A stretch of 64,000 nt of DNA from Gemmatimonadota bacterium (GTDB lineage Bacteria > Gemmatimonadota > Gemmatimonadetes > Gemmatimonadales > Gemmatimonadaceae): the NCBI GenBank assembly GCA_016714015.1, contig JADJNZ010000007.1, positions 124,001 through 188,000 of the forward strand, written 5' to 3'. The stretch's first letter is position 1, and each line of letters opens with the position of its first letter. The notes beneath the pieces are model-generated. The model made no database searches. It saw only the letters and a program-made list of their open reading frames with translations, and was not told the DNA's origin. The translations under genes were made by a program, and so were the position numbers. Positions 48,259 to 55,415 of the stretch are shown here, one piece after another.

Positions 48259-48297
48259 TTGATGTGTTGAGGAGTGGATGAGGTGGGCGCGTAGCAT
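48259..48297 (+). promoter_or_regulatory. Promoter candidate for the exported protein gene
   Basis: TTGATG (48259-48264) and TTGAGG (48267-48272) are possible -35 boxes before TAGCAT (48292-48297). TTGAGG is 19 bases from it. The 109-base divergent gap with the SARP gene is the natural place for binding of that regulator. TGTTGATGTGTTGA at 48257-48270 repeats TGTTGA twice, eight bases apart. Confidence 0.35.
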
Positions 48298-48354
48298 ACG
48301 GCCGTTCCGACCGATGCTCCCGCCGAAGTTCTCACCGCACTCTGGAGGTTCCAC

Positions 48355-49341
48355 TTGCTTCGTCGCTCGACCCTCGCCCCCGTCGTATTCGCCGCCGCCG
48401 TTCTCGCGCAGAGTCTCGCTCCCGGCCTCGCCGCGGCCCAGTCGGCGCCCATCGCCATTGAGAACCCCATCGTGATGGGGCGTGACATGAACGTCTACGG
48501 AGAGCGCTCGCTCCGGGACCTGAAGAAGGTGATCGTGCCGACGATCGTGGTCCGCTATGCGCTGCGCGGATCCCTCTTCGTTGTGAACCAGGGTCGCGGT
48601 GCGACCGCCCGGGCCAAGGGTCGCTTCGTGGTGGCCGGGCTGGAGAAGGAGTACCTGCAGGAACTCTCCAAGCGGCTCTACGACGACGTCGTCGCGCGGC
48701 TGCGTGAAGCGGGATACGAGGTGCTCACGTACGACGACCTGAAGGACATCCCGGAGGTCCAGCGGATGCCCCGCTACACGGCCGACGCCGACTGGGGGAT
48801 GCCGACGGTCAACCCCCCTGGCGGCGACATCGAGTACGCGATGGCCTTCCCGAGTGATGCGCAGGCGATCGACCCGCCGATGCAGGGCTACGGCTGGGGC
48901 TTCCGGAAGGTCATGAAGGATCTCAACGCCGGCATCGTCGTCCCGGAGTACACGATCGACGCTCCCATCATGGGTGGCGAGACCGACCGCAGCATATCGT
49001 CGCGCTCCGCCTCGGTGAACATCCGGCCTCGCATGCGGATGATCGCGATGACGACCTACACCACCGAGAAGCTGGGTGGGGGTGGATTCCAGATGAAGCG
49101 GCACATGGAGAACCTCGGCGGGGACGTCGGGCAGGTCGCGTCGGTCGAGGATGCCTCGCCGCGCGTCGCGAACGCGCTGTCGCGCAGCCTGAGCATCCTC
49201 TCCGGCTCCGCGGACATGCAGACCAGCAGTACCAACTACGGCATGAAGGTCGACCGTGAGGCGTACACGGCGCAGTTCCTCCGTGCGACCGTCTCGTGGA
49301 ACACCGAGGTGATCAACTTCATGAAGACGCAGCAGCGCTGA
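48355..49341 (+). CDS. Exported protein of unknown function
   Basis: The 328-residue protein starts at TTG 48355, six bases after GGAGG. The N terminus LRRSTLAPVVFAAAVLAQSL, ending GLAAAQSAP, is a Sec signal peptide. The mature part includes RSLRDLKKVIVPTIVVRYAL, KGRFVVAGLEKEYLQELSKR and LREAGYEVLTYDDLKDIPEV, and a mid-region with PRMRMIAMTTYTTEKLGGGG. I do not recognise the family and see no cysteine pair, metal site or membrane anchor. It lies divergent from the SARP regulator and upstream of an Omp85-like gene, so a periplasmic role linked to envelope functions is possible. Confidence 0.7.
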   Translation: MLRRSTLAPVVFAAAVLAQSLAPGLAAAQSAPIAIENPIVMGRDMNVYGERSLRDLKKVIVPTIVVRYALRGSLFVVNQGRGATARAKGRFVVAGLEKEYLQELSKRLYDDVVARLREAGYEVLTYDDLKDIPEVQRMPRYTADADWGMPTVNPPGGDIEYAMAFPSDAQAIDPPMQGYGWGFRKVMKDLNAGIVVPEYTIDAPIMGGETDRSISSRSASVNIRPRMRMIAMTTYTTEKLGGGGFQMKRHMENLGGDVGQVASVEDASPRVANALSRSLSILSGSADMQTSSTNYGMKVDREAYTAQFLRATVSWNTEVINFMKTQQR

Positions 49342-49476
49342 GCGCGGCCGCGATTCGGGGCGTCCGCCATCCGGATCGTGTGATCGAGTAGCTTTCGGAC
49401 GTGGACCGGTGCGCCGACCGCGGCGCATCGGCTCCCACGCTCCCCGCGGGACCCGAGGTGCGCGCGACGCCGTTCG

Positions 49477-51171
49477 ATGTACGCGCCTCCCGCACAGACC
49501 CCTCCCGCCGTGATCCGACCGGCCCTGCCGCGGGGGGCGTGCGCCGGTGAATCGATCAGCCGGATCGAGATCCATCGCCACGCGCCCTCGCCGCGTACGG
49601 CCGCCCAGCGCTCGACGGAGGCACCCGAGGTCGAGGCGGAGACGGATCCGCGGCGGACGCGCGCGATCCTGGCCTATGTACGACTCGCGCCCGGGCGCCC
49701 GTGTACCGAGAGGGATAGGCGCGAGTCGGAGCGCATGCTCCGCGCCCAACCGTACCTCTCGTCGGCACAGATCACCGCGCGCCCGGAGCCCGACGGCCGC
49801 GTCCGCTTGCGCATCGACGTCGTCGACGAGTTCCCGTGGCTCCTGAGCGGCCGTGTCACCGAGGATGGGATCGCCGCGGTGCGCGTGGGGACCCTCGACC
49901 TGCAACAGCGAGGGCGCAGCGTGAGCATCGGCGCCGAGCGAGGCGGCGCCTATCGCGATGGCGCCGGACTGCGATTCGCCCAGTACGGGATCTTCCACCT
50001 GCCGGCCGTCGCGACCCTCGCGGTCGAGCGACGACCACTCGGAGCCCTCCTGGAGTTCGGGGTGTCGAGTCCGTTCCTGAGTGTGCTGCAACGCGAGGCG
50101 TTCGACGCGGGCCTCGCGCAGGAGACGGAGTACACGTCGCTCTTGCGGCCGGGGCAGGTGGCGGGGGCGGTGCGCACACAGCGGTCGGCGTGGCACCTCG
50201 GGTGGGTCCACCGGCTCGGGCCGTTCCGCGATGACCGCGTGCTCGGCCTCGCGGGAGTGATGCTCGTGGGAGCGGACGTGCGGACGACGAATGCCGTCGT
50301 GGTGGTGACCGATTCCGGTCTGGTCGGGGCGGGGGACTCGGTCCTCATCGGGCGATTCGCCGACCACGGGGTGAGTCGCCTCGCGCTGCTGCTCGGGGCG
50401 CGCGCCCTGCGGTTCATCACCGTGCGGCGGTTCGATGCCCTGCGGGCGGCGCAGGATGTCGGTGTCGGTACCCAAGTGAGCCTGATGGTGGCACCCGCGG
50501 CCTGGCGGCCATCCGTCGTGCGCGACCTGCTCGTCGCGGGGGACCTGTATGCCGGGGTCGGATCGCCCGCTTCGTTCGCGTCCGTCAGTGCGCGCGCCGA
50601 AGCGCGACCGACGAACGGTCTCACCACGGGGCGATGGGCCGGGGTGGTGGTCTCCTCGCGACTTTCGTGGCATCGGCTCGCGTCGGCGCGACGGACGCGC
50701 GTGGTGAGCCTCTCCGTCGCCAGCCTGCACGGACTCGACTTCCCCGCGCAGCTCGATCTGCGCGATCCGGACGGTGGTCTAATCGCGTTCCCGTCCGCGA
50801 ACGATGCCGGAGGGCAGCGCGCGGTGGCTCGGCTCGAGGAGCGGGTCCTCCTTCCCGGGATCTCGCGGCGGCTGGATGCAGGCCTCGCCCTGTTCATCGA
50901 CGGGGGGCGCGTCTGGGCCGGTGATGCGCCGTACGGCGTGGACTCACCGGTCCGGAGCTCCGCTGGGATCGCGATCCTCGCGGCGATCCCCGCCGGCGGC
51001 AAGCGCATGTACCGACTCGACATCGGGCTTCCCGTCGGTCCGGTCGACGGGGGCCCCGGACTCGCCGTCCGCTTCAGCGTATCAGACCGCACGGGTGTGG
51101 GGTGGGCAGAGCCGATGGACGTCACGCGGGCCAGGTCGGGCAGCGGACGGATGTCGCTCATGCGCTGGTAG
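49477..51171 (+). CDS. Omp85/BamA-like outer-membrane protein, no signal peptide visible
   Basis: The 564-residue protein contains CAGESISRIEIHRHAP and a POTRA-like unit (ERDRRESERMLRAQPYLSSA, followed by RVRLRIDVVDEF). A long beta-rich part of alternating polar and hydrophobic strands follows, ending RLDIGLPVG and VRFSVSDRTGVGW. This fits a short Omp85-type barrel or surface antigen. A true outer-membrane protein should be exported, yet the frame from ATG 49477 begins MYAPPAQTPPAVIRPALP and no signal peptide is encoded in any upstream in-frame codons back to the TGA at 49381. The start may be mis-sequenced or the protein may use an unusual route. Confidence 0.65.
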   Translation: MYAPPAQTPPAVIRPALPRGACAGESISRIEIHRHAPSPRTAAQRSTEAPEVEAETDPRRTRAILAYVRLAPGRPCTERDRRESERMLRAQPYLSSAQITARPEPDGRVRLRIDVVDEFPWLLSGRVTEDGIAAVRVGTLDLQQRGRSVSIGAERGGAYRDGAGLRFAQYGIFHLPAVATLAVERRPLGALLEFGVSSPFLSVLQREAFDAGLAQETEYTSLLRPGQVAGAVRTQRSAWHLGWVHRLGPFRDDRVLGLAGVMLVGADVRTTNAVVVVTDSGLVGAGDSVLIGRFADHGVSRLALLLGARALRFITVRRFDALRAAQDVGVGTQVSLMVAPAAWRPSVVRDLLVAGDLYAGVGSPASFASVSARAEARPTNGLTTGRWAGVVVSSRLSWHRLASARRTRVVSLSVASLHGLDFPAQLDLRDPDGGLIAFPSANDAGGQRAVARLEERVLLPGISRRLDAGLALFIDGGRVWAGDAPYGVDSPVRSSAGIAILAAIPAGGKRMYRLDIGLPVGPVDGGPGLAVRFSVSDRTGVGWAEPMDVTRARSGSGRMSLMRW

Positions 51172-51188
51172 TCAGGTGGCCGCACAAG

Positions 51189-51194
51189 TAGAAT
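51189..51194 (+). promoter_or_regulatory. TAGAAT -10 box, leaderless start for the mutase small subunit
   Basis: TAGAAT ends seven bases before ATG 51202 and there is no ribosome-binding site. The transcript would begin at or next to the start codon and could run through the carboxylase, oxidoreductase and small membrane genes. No good -35 box is seen. Confidence 0.4.
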
Positions 51195-51201
51195 TCTCCG
51201 C

Positions 51202-51612
51202 ATGAGCCGCCCCATCCGAGTCCTCGTCGCCAAGCCCGGCCTCGACGGTCATGACCGTGGTGCCAAGGTCGTCGCCGCCGCCCTTCGCGATGCCGGCATG
51301 GAGGTCATCTACACCGGCCTCCACCAGACGCCCGAGATGATCGCCACCGCTGCCGTGCAGGAGGACGTCGACGTCGTCGGCCTCTCGATCCTCTCGGGGG
51401 CGCACATGACGCTCTTCCCGCGCGTCCAGCAGTTGCTCACGGAGCAGGGACGAGGCGACATCCTCCTCACGGGTGGCGGCATCATCCCCAAGGAGGACAT
51501 GGAAGCGCTGGAGCAGCAGGGGGTGGGCAAGCTCTTCGGTCCGGGCACGCCCACCTCCGCGCTTGCCGACTACATCCGCGAGTGGTTCACGGCGCGGCAC
51601 CAGGAAGCCTGA
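51202..51612 (+). CDS. B12-binding small subunit of acyl-CoA mutase
   Basis: The 136-residue protein is the cobalamin-binding Rossmann domain. The cobalt-ligand motif D-x-H-x-x-G is present as GLDGHDRGAKVV, followed by GLHQTPEMI, VVGLSILSGAHM and the loop LLTGGGIIPKED. Its size equals IcmB of isobutyryl-CoA mutase and the small subunits of archaeal-type methylmalonyl-CoA mutase. The only large subunit in the window is at 40400, 9 kb away, so the pair is split. The carboxylase gene begins two bases after its stop. Confidence 0.93.
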   Translation: MSRPIRVLVAKPGLDGHDRGAKVVAAALRDAGMEVIYTGLHQTPEMIATAAVQEDVDVVGLSILSGAHMTLFPRVQQLLTEQGRGDILLTGGGIIPKEDMEALEQQGVGKLFGPGTPTSALADYIREWFTARHQEA

Positions 51613-51614
51613 GC

Positions 51615-53249
51615 GTGGCGCGACCCGGCGAATCGGCCGCTCCCGCCGCCGGTCGCCTTCGCGCCCTCGCCGACGAGTGCCGCGAGCTCGAGCACCGTCT
51701 GCGACTCGGCGGCGGGCCGGACCGCATCGCCAAGCAGCATGCGCAAGGCAAGCTCACCGCGCGCGAACGCGTCGCCGCGCTGAAGGACGCGGGTTCGCAT
51801 TTCCTCGAGTTCGGCCTGCTCGTCGCACATGACCTGTACGAGGGTGAGGCCCCCGCCGCGGGCGTCATCACCGGCATCGCGCAGGTGAACGGTCGCGAAT
51901 GCGTCGTCGTCGCGAACGACGCGACGGTGAAGGCCGGCTCCTGGTGGCCGGAGACCATCCCGAAGATCCTGCGGGCGCAGGAATGCGCGATGCGGTGCCG
52001 CATCCCGATCCTCTACCTCGTCGATTCCGCGGGCGTGAACCTCCCGTATCAGGGCGGCGTGTTCCCGGGGCAGTACGGCGCCGCGCGGATCTTCTACTAT
52101 AACTCGCTCATGCGGCGATTCCTGCGCATCCCGCAGATCGCGGCGGTGATGGGGCAGTGCGTCGCGGGCGGCGCCTACCTCCCGGCGCTGAGCGACGCGA
52201 TCCTCATGGTGAAGGGGACGTCGTTCATGGGCCTCGGGGGGCCGAACCTCGTGAAGGGGGCCACCGGCCAGACCGTCGACGGCGAGACGCTCGGCGGCGC
52301 GACGATGCACACCGAGGTGAGTGGCGTCGCCCACTACGCGCTCGAGGACGATCAGGCCTGCCTCGCGAAGATGCGCGACCTCGTGGCGCGACTCGCGCCG
52401 CCGCCGCGCGTCGCGCCGCACGATCCCGACCTGCGTCCCGGCGCCGCCGCCGAGACGCTCTACGAGACGCTGCCTGCGGACCACCGCATGTCGTACGACA
52501 TGCACGCGGTCCTGCGGGCTGTGCTCGACGGGGGTTCGCTCGACGAGTTCCAGCCCAACCTCGCGAAGGAGATGATCTGTGGCGACGCGCGGATCGAGGG
52601 GATTCCCGTCGGTGTGATCGCGAACGCTCGCGGGCTCATCAAGGGACGCCCGGGGGAGCCGCCGCGCTTTGGCGGGATCATCTACGCCGAGAGCGCGGAG
52701 AAGGTCGCGTTCTTCATCGATCGGTGCGACCGCCAGGGGATCCCGCTCCTCTTCGTGCAGGATGTGTCCGGCTTCATGGTGGGGACGGAGGCCGAGCACG
52801 AAGGTATCATCCGGGCGGGCGCGCGTTGGGTGGAGGCCATGGCGACGGCCACGGTACCCAAGCTGGTGCTCACCGTGAATCACGCGAGCGGGGCGGGGTA
52901 CTACGCGATGGCCGGACAGGGGTTCGATCCCGACTTCATCTTCTCCTGGCCGACCGGTCGCATGGCGGTCATGGAGGGGGAGGCCGCGGTCGCTGCCGTG
53001 CACGGGCCCGCGATCGCCGCGGCCAAGGCGGCCGGACGCGAGCCGAGCGAGCACGTGCAGGCCTCGATGAGCGAGATGCGCGAGGACTACGAGCATCAGC
53101 TTGATGCGCGCTATGCGGGCGCCCGCGGCTACATCGACGGGATCGTCTACCCCGAGGACACGCGCACCGCCCTGGCGATCGCGCTTCGCGCCGCCTGGCA
53201 GAATCCAGGCCCACACCTCGGACCCTACGTCATCCCGGCACGATGCTGA
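51615..53249 (+). CDS. Acyl-CoA carboxylase carboxyltransferase (beta) subunit, methylcrotonyl-type
   Basis: The 544-residue crotonase-fold carboxyltransferase has the two halves with oxyanion loops: LYLVDSAGVNLPYQGGVFPG, GQCVAGGAYLPALSD, LGGATMHTEVSGVAH, and in the second half FVQDVSGFMVG and VNHASGAGYYAMAG. The pattern is closer to methylcrotonyl-CoA or geranyl-CoA carboxylase beta subunits than to propionyl-CoA PccB. No biotin carboxylase or biotin carrier is nearby, so its partner is elsewhere. GTG 51615 is the start. The context of an acyl-CoA mutase suggests branched-chain amino acid breakdown. Confidence 0.92.
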   Translation: MARPGESAAPAAGRLRALADECRELEHRLRLGGGPDRIAKQHAQGKLTARERVAALKDAGSHFLEFGLLVAHDLYEGEAPAAGVITGIAQVNGRECVVVANDATVKAGSWWPETIPKILRAQECAMRCRIPILYLVDSAGVNLPYQGGVFPGQYGAARIFYYNSLMRRFLRIPQIAAVMGQCVAGGAYLPALSDAILMVKGTSFMGLGGPNLVKGATGQTVDGETLGGATMHTEVSGVAHYALEDDQACLAKMRDLVARLAPPPRVAPHDPDLRPGAAAETLYETLPADHRMSYDMHAVLRAVLDGGSLDEFQPNLAKEMICGDARIEGIPVGVIANARGLIKGRPGEPPRFGGIIYAESAEKVAFFIDRCDRQGIPLLFVQDVSGFMVGTEAEHEGIIRAGARWVEAMATATVPKLVLTVNHASGAGYYAMAGQGFDPDFIFSWPTGRMAVMEGEAAVAAVHGPAIAAAKAAGREPSEHVQASMSEMREDYEHQLDARYAGARGYIDGIVYPEDTRTALAIALRAAWQNPGPHLGPYVIPARC

Positions 53250-54286
53250 TCTACGGCGTCACCGGCTACACCGGTCGTCTGATCCTCGAGGAAGCGCTCG
53301 CGCGCGGCCATCGCCCCGTCCTCTCGGGGCGTTCCGCGGCCGCTGTCGAGGCGCTCGCGCGGCAGCATGGGTTGGAGGCACGGCCGGCCGCGCTCGACGA
53401 TCCGGCGGCGATGCAACGGGCGCTCTCGGGGGCCGGCCCGGTCATCCACTGTGCCGGGCCGTTCCTGCACACCGCGCAACCCATGCTCGCGGCCTGTCTC
53501 GCCGCGCGGGTGCACTACCTCGACATCACGGGAGAGATCGGCGTGTTCGAGGCCATGGCCGCGGCGCACGAGCGGGGTGTGCAGGCGGGGATCACCATCC
53601 TCCCCGGCGTCGGCTTCGATGTGGTCCCGACCGACTGCCTCGCCGCGCATCTCAAGCGGCGGCTGCCTGGTGCCACGTCGATCGAGCTCGCGTTCAGCGG
53701 CGGGACGGGCCCGTCACACGGCACCGCCGCGACGGTCATCGAAGGCCTCGGACTCGGCGGCGCCGTCCGCCGCGGGGGGCGCATCATACGCGTGCCGTCC
53801 GCTTGGCGCACTCGGACGGTCCCGTTCGCCGACAAGTCGAGACTCTGCGTGACCATCCCGTGGGGTGATGTGTCCACGGCATTCCACAGCACGGGCATCC
53901 CCGACATCACGACCTACATGGCCACCACGGCGTCGGGTCTTCGTTCGATGCGGCTCATGCGCTTGGTGGAGCCGCTGCTGCGGATGCGCGCGTTGAAGCG
54001 GTTCCTGCTGGGGCGCCTGAAGTCGAGGCCGGCCGGGCCCAGCACCGCCGCGCTCGAGCGCACGCAGAGCCAAGTGTGGGGCGAGGCCACCGACGCCTCC
54101 GGCGCGACGGTGCGCGCACGACTCTCCGCGGCGACGGGCTACAAGCTGACGGCCCTCGCGGCCGTGCGCGCGGCGGAGAAGGTCGCGGGCGGTGCGATCC
54201 CCACCGGGTTCGTCACCCCCGCCAAGGCCTTCGGTGCCGACTTCGTCCTCGAGATCCCCGGGAGCGTTCGGGAGGACCTCACGTGA
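53243..54286 (+). CDS. Saccharopine dehydrogenase-like NAD(P)-binding oxidoreductase
   Basis: The 347-residue protein has an N-terminal Rossmann motif LIYGVTGYTGRLI (G-x-x-G-x-x-G) and VIHCAGPFLHTAQPMLAACL with VHYLDITGE, as in saccharopine dehydrogenase-like and trans-acting enoyl reductase proteins. GVGFDVVPTDCLAAHLKRRL and FSGGTGPSHGTAAT continue the family pattern. Substrate is unknown; relatives act on polyketide or lipid intermediates. The ATG lies inside the end of the carboxylase gene (seven-base overlap). The next gene overlaps as GTGA. Confidence 0.87.
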   Translation: MLIYGVTGYTGRLILEEALARGHRPVLSGRSAAAVEALARQHGLEARPAALDDPAAMQRALSGAGPVIHCAGPFLHTAQPMLAACLAARVHYLDITGEIGVFEAMAAAHERGVQAGITILPGVGFDVVPTDCLAAHLKRRLPGATSIELAFSGGTGPSHGTAATVIEGLGLGGAVRRGGRIIRVPSAWRTRTVPFADKSRLCVTIPWGDVSTAFHSTGIPDITTYMATTASGLRSMRLMRLVEPLLRMRALKRFLLGRLKSRPAGPSTAALERTQSQVWGEATDASGATVRARLSAATGYKLTALAAVRAAEKVAGGAIPTGFVTPAKAFGADFVLEIPGSVREDLT

Positions 54287-54462
54287 ACGAGAAGCTGATC
54301 GCAAAGCTCGTCATCACGGCGGCGGGGCTGGCCGTCTTCATGACCGGCGTGCGCGCGGACAGCGCGCTGCTCCGGTGGATCGGGATCGTGCTGGTGTTCG
54401 TCGCCTTCCTGCTGCGCTTCATCGGCCGCCGGAATGGCGCGACCGCCGCGCAGGATCAGTAG
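54283..54462 (+). CDS. Small two-helix membrane protein
   Basis: A 59-residue protein begins at GTG 54283, overlapping the oxidoreductase stop. It has two hydrophobic helices (LVITAAGLAVFMTGV and IGIVLVFVAFLLRFIG) and a charged tail with RRNG. No family is recognised. It overlaps the convergent gene at 54456 by seven bases. Confidence 0.6.
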   Translation: MNEKLIAKLVITAAGLAVFMTGVRADSALLRWIGIVLVFVAFLLRFIGRRNGATAAQDQ

Positions 54463-54743
54463 CCGCTCGTGATGTGGTAGCCGCGCTTCACGTCGGACGC
54501 CCCCGCACGCGCACCGAGTCCCGTGCCGATGCCGAAGACGATGGCCGTGCCGGGGCCGATGAGCGGGAGGATCCAGGCGAACGGGTAGGCGACGATCGCC
54601 GCGATGAGCCCCGCCATGATGGCCGCGCCGGGTGAGTGGGCGGCATCGACGTACCGCAGGCGCTCGCGGACGAAACGGCGCGCTGCGCTGTAGCCGAACC
54701 ACGAAGCGCCGAACGAGATGGCCAGACCGATGAGACCGAACAT
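54456..54743 (-). CDS. Small membrane protein with glycine-rich helices
   Basis: The 95-residue protein starts at ATG 54743. It has a first hydrophobic segment (GLIGLAISFGASWFGYSAAR) and a second at ~45-75 (AAIMAGLIAAIVAYPFAWIL and GTAIVFGIGTGLG), with Gly-x3-Gly spacing suitable for helix packing. The tail KRGYHITSGY is polar. No function can be assigned. It is alone on the minus strand, between two plus-strand gene groups. Confidence 0.6.
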   Translation of the reverse strand: MFGLIGLAISFGASWFGYSAARRFVRERLRYVDAAHSPGAAIMAGLIAAIVAYPFAWILPLIGPGTAIVFGIGTGLGARAGASDVKRGYHITSGY

Positions 54744-54808
54744 GGGATCACTCCTGTTGCAGGCCGTACGCGGGGGCCGCCCCGCGGGTTTCGGAGGGGC
54801 CCCGAAGC

Positions 54809-54814
54809 TACAAT
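54809..54814 (+). promoter_or_regulatory. TACAAT -10 box for the DinB-like gene
   Basis: TACAAT is a near-consensus -10 box 46 bases upstream of ATG 54861. GGGAG at 54850-54854 is a ribosome site for that ATG, so this transcript has a normal leader, unlike several others here. A clear -35 box is not seen. Confidence 0.45.
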
Positions 54815-54860
54815 TGACCATCGACGGCCGAGGGCCGTCCACCCCCACCGGGAGATCCCG

Positions 54861-55406
54861 ATGCTGCTCGGAATAGACCCTCGCATCACCACCCTCGAGA
54901 CGGAACTCACCCGTGTCCGGACGGAGTTCGAGCGCGCGCTCGACGCGGTGCCGGCCGACCGCCTGCACCGCGCCCCGGCCGGGGCGTGGAGTCCCGCGCA
55001 GATCGTCTGGCACGTCGCCAAGGTCGAGCGGGGCATCGCGCGCATGGTCGAGCGCTTCGACGGCGAGATCCCCGCGACGGCGACGGTGCCGCCAGGCCCC
55101 TCGCCGCGGACCATCCTCGCCGTGCTGGACCAGTACCCGTTCCTCGACCGCACGCGGAAGCTGCAGGCGCCGGAGCCCATCACCCCGCCGGCGGAGGTCG
55201 ACCTCGTCGCGGAGCGCGCCCGCTGGACCGATGGACGTGTCCAGCTCTTCGAGGCGATCCGGGCCGCTGGCCCTCGCCTCTCGCTCGTCCGGCACCCGCA
55301 CCCGTACTTCGGTCCATTCGACGGCTGGCAGTGGACCCTGATGGTCGCGCGCCACGAGGAACGGCACCTGCTTCAACTCCACGAGGTCGTCGCGGCCACC
55401 GCTTAG
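54861..55406 (+). CDS. DinB-family (four-helix, metal-binding) protein
   Basis: The 181-residue protein matches the DinB/YfiT-like superfamily. The likely metal ligands are three histidines: one in IVWHVAKVERG and two in ARHEERHLLQLHEVV near the C terminus. AVPADRLHRAPAGAWSPAQ is the usual N-terminal signature. Relatives include thiol-dependent transferases and isomerases, but the substrate is unknown. ATG 54861 has a ribosome site at proper distance. Its stop codon lies within the next gene's -10 box. Confidence 0.85.
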   Translation: MLLGIDPRITTLETELTRVRTEFERALDAVPADRLHRAPAGAWSPAQIVWHVAKVERGIARMVERFDGEIPATATVPPGPSPRTILAVLDQYPFLDRTRKLQAPEPITPPAEVDLVAERARWTDGRVQLFEAIRAAGPRLSLVRHPHPYFGPFDGWQWTLMVARHEERHLLQLHEVVAATA

Positions 55407-55409
55407 ATT
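55404..55409 (+). promoter_or_regulatory. TAGATT -10 box, leaderless start for the U32 gene
   Basis: TAGATT, whose first three bases are the DinB gene stop, ends six bases before ATG 55416. No ribosome-binding site is present, so leaderless translation is likely. No strong -35 box is seen. Confidence 0.4.
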
Positions 55410-55415
55410 GCGGAC

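Noticed and set aside
49401..49550. GTG frame starting six bases after TAGCTT, upstream of the Omp85-like gene
   Set aside because: It encodes about 50 residues with no signal peptide or family and ends inside the next frame. It is kept only as a hint of a possible frameshift.
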